From NCBI GenBank assembly GCA_964540575.1, contig CAZINI010000005.1, positions 55,766 through 119,765 of the forward strand: a stretch of 64,000 nucleotides of DNA. The letters run 5' to 3'. Shown piece by piece: positions 50,592-59,281 of the stretch. The DNA comes from UMGS1889 sp964540575 (GTDB lineage Bacteria; Bacillota; Clostridia; Oscillospirales; Ruminococcaceae). Within the stretch, counting starts at the first letter, position 1. Each line of letters starts with the position of its first letter. A model generated the notes under the pieces. The model was not told the origin of the DNA and made no database searches. It saw only the letters and a program-made list of their open reading frames with translations. The translations under genes and the position numbers were made by a program.

Positions 50592-52177
50592 TAATCTCTG
50601 TTAAACTCGGAAAGCACAAGTCCCTCGTTCTTTTCAAGTGCCCAGCGGATATTCCATTCGCTGGTGAATATCAGCAGGAAATTGTCCTTGAAGTCCTGTA
50701 CTATTTTTGTATCGGAGCTGAGATTAAGGCTCTTTACGTCAATATCCTTATTTTCTATCCATCTTATATACTGATAAGGAAGTCCCTCTCGGATAATGTC
50801 AACGTTATACTCATTTTTCAGACGATATTCCAAAACCTCAAACTGAAGCACGCCTACAACGCCCACAATAACCTCTTCCATTCCCGAAAAAGGCTCACGG
50901 AATATCTGAATTGCACCCTCCTGGGCTATTTGAGTTGTTCCCTTGACAAACTGCTTTCTCTTTAACGTGTCCTTCTGACGTATCCTTGCAAAATGCTCGG
51001 GGGCAAAGGTAGGTATTCCTTCATATGCTATTTTACGTCCCGGAGCACAAACAGTGTCGCCGATAGAGAAAATTCCCGGGTCAAAAACACCGATAATATC
51101 TCCCGCATATGCCTCGTTGATTATCTCCCTCTCCTGTGCCATTATCTGCTGAGGCTGAGAAAGACGCAGCTTTTTATCACCCTGAACGTGATATACCTCC
51201 ATATCTCTGTCAAAGCGGCCTGAGCATATTCTCATAAATGTAAGTCTGTCCCTGTGAGCCTTATTCATATTTGCCTGAATTTTGAATACAAATGCAGAAA
51301 AATCGTCATCATAAGGGCTTATCTCCCCCTCGGAGGACATTCTTGGCAGAGGCGGAGTTGTCATCTTAATAAAGTCCTCAAGGAAAGGTTCAACGCCGAA
51401 GTTTGTCAGTGCGGAACCGAAAAATACGGGTGAAAGCTCTCCCCTGTTTACTGCATCAATGTCAAATTCATAGCTTGCACCGTCCAGCAGTTCAATATCA
51501 TCGAATAAGGTCTGCCGATTTTCGGAACCGATAAGCTCGTCCAGCTTTTCGTCGGAAAGATCAACCTCGGAAGCCTCAACAGCGTGATGTCCGCCGTTAG
51601 CCTTAAACGATACTATGTGATGCTTCATTCTGTCGTAAACACCCTTGAAATCACGTCCGCAGCCGATAGGCCAGTTTACGGGAAATGTTTTGATACCAAG
51701 TTCATTTTCGATCTGGTCAAGCAGATCAAAGGGATTTTTCGCTTCTCTGTCCATTTTATTGATAAATGTGAAAATGGGAATATGACGCATTACACAGACT
51801 TTGAAAAGCTTTCTTGTCTGATTTTCGACACCCTTAGCAGCGTCGATGACCATTACCGCCGAGTCGGCAGCCATAAGGGTACGATAGGTATCCTCCGAGA
51901 AATCCTGATGTCCCGGAGTATCGAGAATGTTGATACAGCAATCCTTATAATTGAACTGCAGCACCGATGAGGTAACGGAGATACCCCTCTGCTTTTCTAT
52001 CTCCATCCAGTCGGAAACAGCATGACGGTCGGATTTTTTGCCCTTAACGGAACCTGCCAGTGCTATTGCACCGCCGTAGAGCAGGAATTTCTCGGTTAAA
52101 GTTGTCTTACCTGCATCGGGGTGGGAAATGATTGCAAATGTCCTTCTTTTGTTTATTTCATTATCATATTTACTCAC
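50591..52177 (-). CDS. prfC: Peptide chain release factor 3
   Basis: 528 residues. GTPase that removes RF1/RF2 from the ribosome. G1 SHPDAGKTTLTEKFL, G2/G3 EKQRGISVTSSVLQF and DTPGHQDFSEDTYRTL, G4 NKMDRE are seen, and the C-terminal RF3 domain is present (VVGVLQFEVLEYRL). The start is GTG at 52177, with GGAGG 7 nt upstream. RF3 is missing from many Bacillota, but is frequent in Clostridia. Promoter at 52227-52255. Confidence 0.96.
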   Translation of the reverse strand: MSKYDNEINKRRTFAIISHPDAGKTTLTEKFLLYGGAIALAGSVKGKKSDRHAVSDWMEIEKQRGISVTSSVLQFNYKDCCINILDTPGHQDFSEDTYRTLMAADSAVMVIDAAKGVENQTRKLFKVCVMRHIPIFTFINKMDREAKNPFDLLDQIENELGIKTFPVNWPIGCGRDFKGVYDRMKHHIVSFKANGGHHAVEASEVDLSDEKLDELIGSENRQTLFDDIELLDGASYEFDIDAVNRGELSPVFFGSALTNFGVEPFLEDFIKMTTPPLPRMSSEGEISPYDDDFSAFVFKIQANMNKAHRDRLTFMRICSGRFDRDMEVYHVQGDKKLRLSQPQQIMAQEREIINEAYAGDIIGVFDPGIFSIGDTVCAPGRKIAYEGIPTFAPEHFARIRQKDTLKRKQFVKGTTQIAQEGAIQIFREPFSGMEEVIVGVVGVLQFEVLEYRLKNEYNVDIIREGLPYQYIRWIENKDIDVKSLNLSSDTKIVQDFKDNFLLIFTSEWNIRWALEKNEGLVLSEFNRD

Positions 52178-52226
52178 AAATTTTCCTCCAAGCGTTGATT
52201 ATATGCTTTTGACAAAACCAAAATTT

Positions 52227-52255
52227 ATTATACCACATTTATCCGTGAATTGCAA
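52227..52255 (-). promoter_or_regulatory. Sigma-A promoter of prfC
   Basis: On the minus strand, TTGCAA at 52255-52250, a 17-nt spacer, and a perfect TATAAT at 52232-52227. About 43 nt of leader precedes the GTG start. Confidence 0.7.
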
Positions 52256-52277
52256 TCAAAAAATAATAAAATTTATG

Positions 52278-52306
52278 TTTACAATTCCGTTGATTTATGT
52301 TATTAT
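52278..52306 (+). promoter_or_regulatory. Promoter of the 88-aa gene
   Basis: Plus strand: TTTACA at 52278-52283, a 17-nt spacer ending TG-T, and TATTAT at 52301-52306. It is divergent from the prfC promoter and lies about 78 nt before the start codon. Confidence 0.65.
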
Positions 52307-52384
52307 AGAACAAGAAACAAAAACTATCTCTAAGGCACTAATGTCCGTATATTCAAGAAATTTGCAAACAGAAAGGAAAAGCTT

Positions 52385-52651
52385 ATGAGATCGAAATGCT
52401 TTGATATACCCGAAAAATACTATTTTGAAGCAAAGAATATTTTTTGCGGAAGCGGCAATCGAGGTGACTTTAACTTCCGCCTTGACCCCGTTAAGGAAAG
52501 CGGAAAGCTAAACCTTATAATATGGTACGGCAAGCTGGCTTACAACCTGAGTGAGATAGTATTTGAGGATACTTTTGAAATGTCCGCAGATGGCTATGAC
52601 AAAGCTGTTTCAAAGCTTGACGAAGAATTTGAAAAGTATTCTGCCAACTGA
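52385..52651 (+). CDS. Unknown small protein, 88 aa
   Basis: ATG at 52385 with AAAGGAAAA upstream. Contains GDFNFRLDP...KLNLIIWYGKLAYNLSEIVFEDTFEMS and a helical Lys/Glu C-terminus. The RLDP-x(n)-WYG pattern occurs in other small clostridial hypothetical proteins I recall, with no known job. No membrane or signal sequence. Stops 2 nt before the convergent immunity-like gene. Confidence 0.7.
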   Translation: MRSKCFDIPEKYYFEAKNIFCGSGNRGDFNFRLDPVKESGKLNLIIWYGKLAYNLSEIVFEDTFEMSADGYDKAVSKLDEEFEKYSAN

Positions 52652-52653
52652 TT

Positions 52654-53277
52654 TCAACACCTTACTTCATCAGCACGGAGTTCAATCGCAACCATCATAT
52701 CACATATTTCGGGAGATATGGTTTTATCAACCTCGTAATGGTCAGTTTTTTCCTTTAATACTTTTATCAGTTCATCCTCATAATTAAAACAATCATAAGG
52801 AAAATAGCTCCAATGATACGGAAATTCCTTTTGAGAATTTTTTCGTGTTTCTTTTCTTTTAACGCTTAAAATTTCCATATGCTTCAAATCCGCACTTAGG
52901 AACCCATTTATATCTTCTAAAATATAGTGAGTATGGACGGACTTATTCCATGCTTCTTCAGAATTCAACTTTATAAAATTCTGTTTATGCATATCATAAT
53001 TTTGAAGCGTATCCTGACAAAATCTCTCATACAAATTCTCATCACCGAAAAGCTTCGCAAGCAGTGCTAAGTTCAATGATTCTATTACCTTATCTGCACT
53101 CGGATATTCCTTGCCTTTTTCTGTAAAATTCAGTAATCGGTTGCTTATTTCCGCAAGCTGATATGCTTCATAAATTGTTATATTTTTTTGTGACAATGCA
53201 CTTTGAACAAAATTAAGTAACTCCATACCTAAGCTGTCCTTACTGCAACATTCATTGATTTTTTGAATTATCGTCAT
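52654..53277 (-). CDS. Immunity-like protein paired with decayed toxin
   Basis: 207 residues from ATG 53277, preceded by AAGGAA; an in-frame ATG at 53304 overlaps the toxin-remnant stop (ATGGTGA) and could be used instead. All-helical, acidic/aromatic-rich (ERFCQDTLQNYDMHKQNF, FPYHWSYFPYDCFNYEDELI). No signal peptide or membrane helix. AT-rich compared with the core genes. The direct linkage after a nuclease-like toxin tip is the classic position of a cognate immunity gene. I do not know the family; the function is inferred from the neighbour only. Confidence 0.6.
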   Translation of the reverse strand: MTIIQKINECCSKDSLGMELLNFVQSALSQKNITIYEAYQLAEISNRLLNFTEKGKEYPSADKVIESLNLALLAKLFGDENLYERFCQDTLQNYDMHKQNFIKLNSEEAWNKSVHTHYILEDINGFLSADLKHMEILSVKRKETRKNSQKEFPYHWSYFPYDCFNYEDELIKVLKEKTDHYEVDKTISPEICDMMVAIELRADEVRC

Positions 53278-53297
53278 AGTATACACTTCCTTACTTT

Positions 53298-53708
53298 TCA
53301 CCATTTTGCAACTGATATTGCTTTTGATTTTATGTCAACGGTTATCGTGGTTGCTGTGATATTATAATTAAAGTCATCGCTGTCAATGATCAGTTTCTGA
53401 TATAACTTTTCAGCTGTAGCTTTAGCCTTCGGGTTATTGTAATAACCTCTTCTCGCTCGATCCAACCTTTGTTATATAAATCCTTTTGGATGTATTTGAC
53501 CTATAGAAAGAGCTGAGTCCTTTGACAAATCTGGAAAATTCCCATTTGAAGAAGCTTTTACCTCAAAGAAACCAATTTGTCCGTTAGATCCTTGAGCAAC
53601 AATATCAATACCATTATTTGAGTAATTTTTAATGTCATGAAGAATTGTCCAACCATCGTCTTCCAGCTTATGAAAATTATAAATATTACTTATAGAAAGC
53701 GGTTGTGA
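53298..53708 (-). pseudogene. Nuclease-toxin C-terminal tip, decayed
   Basis: Not an open ORF: the minus frame reads 76 codons from 53702 to an in-frame TAA at 53474-53472, then 57 more codons to a TGA at 53300-53298. There is no start codon, and a stop at 53711-53709 closes the upstream side. The first part reads GWTILHDIKNYSNNGIDIV and later IGFFEVKAS: an Asp followed by Glu-x-Lys, the PD-(D/E)XK nuclease pattern of polymorphic toxins. After the stop the frame continues with QRLDRARRGYYNNPKAKATA. Its 3' end overlaps the possible first ATG of the immunity-like gene. Likely a displaced and inactivated toxin module. Confidence 0.6.
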
Positions 53709-53732
53709 TCATATGATTATGACCGCTTTTTT
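53696..53732 (+). terminator. Terminator-like hairpin at the edge of the toxin remnant
   Basis: AAAGCGGT (53696-53703) pairs with ACCGCTTT (53722-53729), and TTT follows, making a six-T run on the plus strand. An inner ATCATATGAT palindrome lies in the loop. It sits where the toxin similarity starts, so may mark the recombination junction. No plus-strand gene ends just before it. Confidence 0.5.
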
Positions 53733-53796
53733 GAGTGATTATTTTAGGTTTTATCTTGAAAAAAAGGTTTTGCTGTGCTATAATGTAGAAAAAACA

Positions 53797-55035
53797 TTAC
53801 CAAACAAGTTCATTCGCCGCAGCGGGATATTTGTTTATAGTCACTTTGGAAACAACACCGTCTTGAATATGGATAACCCGGTTGGCCATTCGTGCGATCT
53901 CTTCGTTATGTGTTACCATAATTAGTGTTGTTCCGTTCTGCACAGCCTTCTGGAGCAGTCCGAGAACATCTATGCTTGTTGAATAATCGAGAGCAGCTGT
54001 CGGTTCATCAGCAAGAATGAGCCTTGGCTTTTTCGACAGAGCACAGGCTATGGTCACACGCTGTTGCTGACCGCCTGAAAGCTGTGTGGGATATTTATTG
54101 GCTTTATCGGAAAGGTCTACCATTTCAAGTGCTTCCTCAATCGGTATGGGATCATTGGCAAGACCGTCGATGAAATCAAGGTTTTCCTTAACTGTGAGGG
54201 TGTTTATAAGGTTATACGCCTGAAAAATAAATCCGAGGGAGTATCTTCTGTACTCGGTTAGTTCTCTTTCACCTGCTTTGGAGAGGTCAATGCCGTCAAA
54301 AACGAAGGAGCCCGAGGTCGGGCGGTCCATTCCGCCGATGATATTGAGCAGAGTAGATTTTCCACAGCCGGATTTGCCGAGAATAACGAGGAATTCTCCC
54401 TCATATATGTCAAAATCTACTCCCCGCAGAGCCTTTGTAAGATTTTCGTCGCTGCCGAAGTCCTTTGTTATGTTCCTAAGTGATAAAAGCGGTTTTCTCG
54501 GCGTGAAAATACCGAGATCAAGTCCTTTGCTTTCGACTGCGATCGCCGTAAGCTCCGCAAGAGAGGACGCAAGGCTTATATCCTCGTCCGTGTAGAGTGA
54601 GCCGTCTTTTTTGTTGATTATCTGCATACAGCCGATTATATCGTGCTTGTTTATGAGTGGAACGCATATCATACTTTTCGTGACGAAGCCGGTGGAATCG
54701 TCAAAGCGGCTTGCCCAATGGCTGTCATTGCTGCAGTCGGTTATAACGGTCGGCTTTCCGCTGCTTATGACCTCGCCTGCAATACCTTCGCCGTAAGCAA
54801 GGCTCATCCCCGTCAGGTCTGCACCGCCAACCCAATAGGAGGGGTGTATCCTATTGTCGCCGTCTTTATTATAATACCAAATTGTACCTGCTTCGGCACC
54901 GATAAATCTAATGGTTTTATTAAGCGAGGAACGCAATGCGTTTTCCAGCGAATCATCTTCCTGCAAAGCACTTGTGATCTCCCATATCATTTGGCTGTAA
55001 GCTATCTGCCGATCATTACTGTTAAAGTCCTTCAT
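53797..55035 (-). CDS. GAF domain-ABC transporter ATPase fusion
   Basis: 412 residues. Residues about 25-172 are a GAF domain (GAEAGTIWYYNKDGDNRI, GEGIAGEVISSGKPTVITDC, SMICVPLINKHDIIGCMQIINKKDG). Residues about 182-405 are a MacB/LolD-type ATPase: Walker A GKSGCGKSTLLNIIGG, Q-loop FIFQAYNLI, signature LSGGQQQR, Walker B LILADEP, H-loop THN. The GAF domain may sense a small ligand or redox state and gate the ATPase. The partner is probably the FtsX-like permease encoded divergently at 55117. GAGG precedes the ATG. Confidence 0.9.
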   Translation of the reverse strand: MKDFNSNDRQIAYSQMIWEITSALQEDDSLENALRSSLNKTIRFIGAEAGTIWYYNKDGDNRIHPSYWVGGADLTGMSLAYGEGIAGEVISSGKPTVITDCSNDSHWASRFDDSTGFVTKSMICVPLINKHDIIGCMQIINKKDGSLYTDEDISLASSLAELTAIAVESKGLDLGIFTPRKPLLSLRNITKDFGSDENLTKALRGVDFDIYEGEFLVILGKSGCGKSTLLNIIGGMDRPTSGSFVFDGIDLSKAGERELTEYRRYSLGFIFQAYNLINTLTVKENLDFIDGLANDPIPIEEALEMVDLSDKANKYPTQLSGGQQQRVTIACALSKKPRLILADEPTAALDYSTSIDVLGLLQKAVQNGTTLIMVTHNEEIARMANRVIHIQDGVVSKVTINKYPAAANELVW

Positions 55036-55064
55036 AACCCACCTCAGAAATAGTTCTTTTTTAA

Positions 55065-55093
55065 ATTATAACATAAAAAATAAAAAATGTAAA
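55065..55093 (-). promoter_or_regulatory. Promoter of the GAF-ABC gene
   Basis: On the minus strand, TTTACA at 55093-55088, a 17-nt spacer ending TG-T and TATAAT at 55070-55065. The 81-bp divergent region must also hold the permease promoter, for which only a weak CATAAT near 55096 is seen. Confidence 0.7.
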
Positions 55094-55116
55094 CCCATAA
55101 TAAGGAGTAATAATAT

Positions 55117-57444
55117 ATGCATCACAACGGGAAAAATCAATTGATCAAAGCTATATTTCGCAGCAATCACGGCTTTACAGCCGCTTTTGCCGTTTTCTAT
55201 ATTTTGCAGGCAGCTCTTACGATGTGGATGCTTATGCTTCCGTCATCTGTGAGGGGTACTATAGAAAGATTTGCTGATGAATACAATATGGCACAAGCGT
55301 ATATCTTTTCGGGAATAACCTCTGAAGCTTTCGGCGAGAAAATGGAGGAAATAACGGGAATAGAAGCTGCCGACGCAAGATTTGTGCTTGACAGTCCGAT
55401 GACAATGCCCGACGGAAAAGTCCTGACGCCGAGATTTATCCGTACTTCGGACAGCAGCTTTCAGCGTATGTATGTCTATGAAAGACTTGACGAGGCATTG
55501 CTCCGGCATTACAGCGATATGCCTAAGATAAAATGTACTGTGAATTTTGCATCGGCAAATCAACTTTCCGTCGGTTCGCTGTTGGAGATAAACGGCAGAG
55601 AAACCGTACTTTATGAGATCGTGACCTGTCCCGAGGGAATGTTTTATTTTCGGGATGACACCTCCTGGTATGACAACACAGATTTCGGACTTGTTTTCAT
55701 TGATAGGGATGATTTTGACGGGATCTTCGGAACGGCAGGCTATGCAAATCAATACCTGCTTCGCTTTGATGATGCTGCCGACGAGCAGGATGCTCTTGAC
55801 GAAGCCGCAGAGCTGCTCGGAGAAAGCGTTATTTCATCATATCTATATGAGGGTTCGGACGCACAGAAAATATTATATGAAAACCTTGACACGATGACGC
55901 TAATAGCGTACACTCTCCCTGTCCTTATCCTTGTTGTAAGCATTTTGTTCTCCTGCTTGTTCATATATCAGGTCATATCGAAAATGAGCAGAATGATAGG
56001 CTTGATGAGAGCGGCAGGATACAGATACGGAGAGGTCTTAGGGGTGTTTTTATCTTATATAGGCGTAATTGCAGTGCCTTCTTCTCTTGTCGGAATGGCA
56101 GCAGGAATGGGATTTGTTGTTTTCACCACAGAGGTATATAAAGATATTTACTCGCTGCCCGAAATAAACTATTCGGGAAATATCCTGTTGATGATACTTA
56201 TTCCGTTTATCATAGTATTCTCGGGAATGATCTCCTGCCTTATGTGCAGCGGCTCTATTGCAAGGATAAGACCTGCTGAAGCTTACAGCGAAAACAGCGT
56301 TGCAGCGAAGCAGAAAAGTCCCAAGCTCCTTGAACAAGTTGATCTGAATGTATATGCTAAAATAGCACTCGGTTCGGTTCTCCGCAGTCCAAAACGATTT
56401 GTAATGTCAATTGCCTGCATAACAGCCTGCTTTTGCATGATCCTTGTGGCGGTGTGCTTCATGTTTTCAAAGGATATTGCAGGAGTGCTGACCTTTGATG
56501 TAAGATACAAATATGACTGCATAGTATATTTCAACTCCGTGCAGAGTGAAGATGAAATGCTCAAATCCATCAGCGAAACCAATTGCACAGAAACCGCCGA
56601 ATCTGTTTATGTTTTCTTTGAGGATATTGAATTCGGCGAAAAGAAGCTCCGTGTTCAGATAAATGGAATCTCCTGTGAAAGCACTATGATCTTTCCGCCC
56701 GATATTAACGGAAAGCCGCTGCCCATTCCCAACGAGGGGATAATTATTGAAGAAAATACGGCAAAGGAGCTTGGCGTGAAAGCAGGGGATGTTATAACCG
56801 TTTCGGGACAAGCTGTCCATGTTTCGGCAATATCAAGAGAGCAGGTGAACATCATTCAATACTGCTCGTACGCTCAGGCAAAGGCTCTTAACGGCGATTT
56901 TCCAAATGCTGCGGCGGTAAAATTATCCGATGGAGCAGATAAAAATGATTTCAGCAAAAAAATCAGCCGCATAAAAGGCTATTCTCACAGCGTGTATCTT
57001 TCTAACCAGCAGCACGATATGATGAAAGACATGAGAAGCTGTGATATCCCTGCACTCATAATTTTGGTCTTTGCAGTGGCAGCAGGAATGATCATAACAT
57101 ATAATATGTTCACCATAAGCATAAATGAAAGACGCCGTGAATATGCACTTATGATTATGCAGGGACTCAGCCGCTCAAAGCTTTTTCTTATCACCCTCGC
57201 CGAATCGGCAGCACAGTTTGTTATATCCTGCACTCTCGGCTGTGCGACAGGTCCGCTCGTTGCAAAAAAAATGCTTGAGATAATTAGTATGGGCGGGCAG
57301 AAATTTCCTATGGTTGAATTAGGACTTTCTTTGCTTATCACATCGGTGATAACGCTTGTATATATCACCATAGGCAGCCTTCTTACGCAAAAAATGATAA
57401 AAAATATTGATCTTCCCTCGGTTATCAATGGTGCGGGGAAGTAA
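55117..57444 (+). CDS. FtsX-like ABC transporter permease
   Basis: 775 residues. N-terminal membrane helix (FTAAFAVFYILQAALTMWML), a large external domain (about 45-265), three helices (about 270-375, TLIAYTLPVLILVVSILFSCLFIYQV onward), another helix at about 425-445, a second external domain (about 450-635), and three C-terminal helices (IILVFAVAAGMIITYNMFTIS, AAQFVISCTLGCATGPL, LGLSLLITSVITLVYITIGSLL). FtsX repeats with GLMRAAGYRYGEV and IMQGLSRSKLFLITL, the MacB-type layout. Exports peptides or lipids, or transmits signals, with the GAF-ABC ATPase. AAGGAG precedes the ATG. Ends overlapping the convergent glycosyltransferase gene by 20 nt. Confidence 0.88.
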   Translation: MHHNGKNQLIKAIFRSNHGFTAAFAVFYILQAALTMWMLMLPSSVRGTIERFADEYNMAQAYIFSGITSEAFGEKMEEITGIEAADARFVLDSPMTMPDGKVLTPRFIRTSDSSFQRMYVYERLDEALLRHYSDMPKIKCTVNFASANQLSVGSLLEINGRETVLYEIVTCPEGMFYFRDDTSWYDNTDFGLVFIDRDDFDGIFGTAGYANQYLLRFDDAADEQDALDEAAELLGESVISSYLYEGSDAQKILYENLDTMTLIAYTLPVLILVVSILFSCLFIYQVISKMSRMIGLMRAAGYRYGEVLGVFLSYIGVIAVPSSLVGMAAGMGFVVFTTEVYKDIYSLPEINYSGNILLMILIPFIIVFSGMISCLMCSGSIARIRPAEAYSENSVAAKQKSPKLLEQVDLNVYAKIALGSVLRSPKRFVMSIACITACFCMILVAVCFMFSKDIAGVLTFDVRYKYDCIVYFNSVQSEDEMLKSISETNCTETAESVYVFFEDIEFGEKKLRVQINGISCESTMIFPPDINGKPLPIPNEGIIIEENTAKELGVKAGDVITVSGQAVHVSAISREQVNIIQYCSYAQAKALNGDFPNAAAVKLSDGADKNDFSKKISRIKGYSHSVYLSNQQHDMMKDMRSCDIPALIILVFAVAAGMIITYNMFTISINERRREYALMIMQGLSRSKLFLITLAESAAQFVISCTLGCATGPLVAKKMLEIISMGGQKFPMVELGLSLLITSVITLVYITIGSLLTQKMIKNIDLPSVINGAGK

Positions 57445-58687
57445 TATCCCCTTCAAGCCGGTCAAGTCTTGTTGTATCTTCATGTGGGATAGGCTTCCAT
57501 TTGATATCCGTATTGAAAAAGGATATGAAGCCGAACACGAAGAATAGTGCCATATATGCAGGAAACAGCAGTATCGTACCAATGTTTTTCTTAAGCGGGA
57601 TCCGTTCGCACAGCATCGTACAGATGATCGGAAGCATCAGCAGAATGCAGGAACGCAGCAGGCTTACCGAGAGCGACAGCAGCACCTCGGATATTGTCAT
57701 CGGCGACAATATCATCGAAGTAATAATCAGTGCTTCACCGATAATGCCTTCAAAAAGGAACAGATTGCAGCAAACATCGAACAGCAGCCTTATCCCGATA
57801 AAAAAATGTCTGAAGGTGTATTTCAGCGTCGGCAGAAAATATCTTTTCAAAAGCTGTGTTCTGCCGACTGACCAGCGATAACGCTGATTCAGTGCATCGC
57901 TGAGTTTAGTCGGCTGTTCATCATAAAAAACTGCACTGTCAGCTATATCAATAATGTGTCCCTTTATGATATGCTGTACGGAAAACTCCACATCTTCGAG
58001 CAGAGTATATGTAAGCCAGCTTTCCTCCGACAATGCCGAAATCTTCACAGCGAAGCCGGTTCCCGAAACCATTCCGCCAAGACCTGCTTTTGCAATCGGC
58101 ATCAAATTAAATCGTATGACGTATATCCAAAAGATCGCAAATAGCTTCGTTATAAGGTTAGTGTTATGATTTTTGGAAGCTCTGTAGCCTTGAGCGATAT
58201 CGGCTCCTTTTTCGAGTGCTTTGTTAATTTCATAAATGAAATTACGGCCCGCAATATTGTCCGCATCGAAGAATACCATTGACTCGAAATAATTAGGATA
58301 GTCATTCTGTATCTGCTTTATCCCCCAGTTGAGAGCCTGACCTTTGCAGGTATCCTTCGGTTCGTTCCTTTCATAAACCAATGCACCGTGTTCAAGGGCG
58401 GTCTGTTTCGTGCTGTCGGTGCAGTTATGTGCAACAACGAATATGCGAATCTTGTCCTTGGGATAATTCTGCTCTTTTAAACTGTCGATAAGGTTTCCGA
58501 TGACATTTTCTTCGTTTCTCGCACAGATAAGTACAGCTGTACGAAGCTCTCCGCCCGTTTCGAAATACGGAACGGGCGGCCTTTTTTTGATAAACAAGCC
58601 AATAATGCAGAAGATCACAATAAAAATATAATAAAGACAAGTAAAACTTACCAGGATCTTTCCTGTGAACATAAGTATTTCTGACAT
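57425..58687 (-). CDS. Membrane glycosyltransferase, GT2 family
   Basis: About 420 residues. One or two N-terminal helices (FTCLYYIFIVIFCIIGLFI). GT2 domain with VLICARNEENVIGNLIDSL, the Asp-x-Asp motif FFDADN, LLEDVEFS and QRYRW, the processive signature seen in BcsA/HasA-like enzymes. About four C-terminal helices follow. It probably elongates a surface polysaccharide or lipid-linked sugar; product unknown. The start is ATG 58687 or 58693; GGAG spacing favours 58687. No PilZ domain, unlike bacterial cellulose synthase. Confidence 0.87.
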   Translation of the reverse strand: MSEILMFTGKILVSFTCLYYIFIVIFCIIGLFIKKRPPVPYFETGGELRTAVLICARNEENVIGNLIDSLKEQNYPKDKIRIFVVAHNCTDSTKQTALEHGALVYERNEPKDTCKGQALNWGIKQIQNDYPNYFESMVFFDADNIAGRNFIYEINKALEKGADIAQGYRASKNHNTNLITKLFAIFWIYVIRFNLMPIAKAGLGGMVSGTGFAVKISALSEESWLTYTLLEDVEFSVQHIIKGHIIDIADSAVFYDEQPTKLSDALNQRYRWSVGRTQLLKRYFLPTLKYTFRHFFIGIRLLFDVCCNLFLFEGIIGEALIITSMILSPMTISEVLLSLSVSLLRSCILLMLPIICTMLCERIPLKKNIGTILLFPAYMALFFVFGFISFFNTDIKWKPIPHEDTTRLDRLEGDITSPHH

Positions 58688-58765
58688 ATACATCGCTCCG
58701 CTTTGAAATCAGGAATTAGGTCAAGCTGTGAACTGTTTCCGATAAAGTGTCATATTTATGCTTTT

Positions 58766-58794
58766 ATTATACACTATAATTAACATAGAATCAA
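58766..58794 (-). promoter_or_regulatory. Sigma-A promoter of the glycosyltransferase
   Basis: On the minus strand, TTGATT at 58794-58789, a 17-nt spacer, and TATAAT at 58771-58766. The start codon is about 80 nt downstream. Confidence 0.7.
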
Positions 58795-58806
58795 GGGTAA
58801 AAAATG

Positions 58807-59184
58807 TTAAGATAATAATTTTGTTGTTAAAACAGAAGAAAGATCCAACAATATCGAACAAGCCGTAATATCATCGTTCGTCTTGTATAAACGCTCTTTC
58901 TTGCAAGTGGTTCTGCTACAGGTCAGCGAAGCATTTGAACGTTTAGTAATCATAAGCTGTCCGCAGTTTTCGCAGTTTGTGATAAGCCTGCCTGCATGGG
59001 ACATTCTGTCGGAGTAAATGTTGAGCAGAGTGAGGATAGAGTCGTTTGCCACATAAAGGCTAATGTTCCTGTTATCATCGTGTACTCTGTAAAGAGAACT
59101 GTCCAAAACATCATTACTGCTCCGTATAGTTGTTCTTATTTCACAAATATTCGTTGCCTTTGCCGATAAAAGGACGGATACGGC
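58807..59184 (-). pseudogene. Zinc-ribbon protein fragment
   Basis: The minus frame ends at 58807 and is open to 59184 without any ATG; a TTG at 59106 is the only start-like codon. The readable part has a CENCG...CSRTTCKKER zinc-ribbon at residues about 45-70 (counted from the TTG). A second frame starts with ATG behind GGAGCAGTA near 59130 and is soon closed, so a frameshift is possible. Most likely the C-terminal remnant of a larger gene. Not recognised. Confidence 0.4.
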
Positions 59185-59281
59185 TCATATACATTTTACG
59201 TTTTATCATAGATCTGCCTACCGAGTATTTTATGTTGTGTGATTATTATACCATAACAAATATAATGTAATTCATCTTGAT

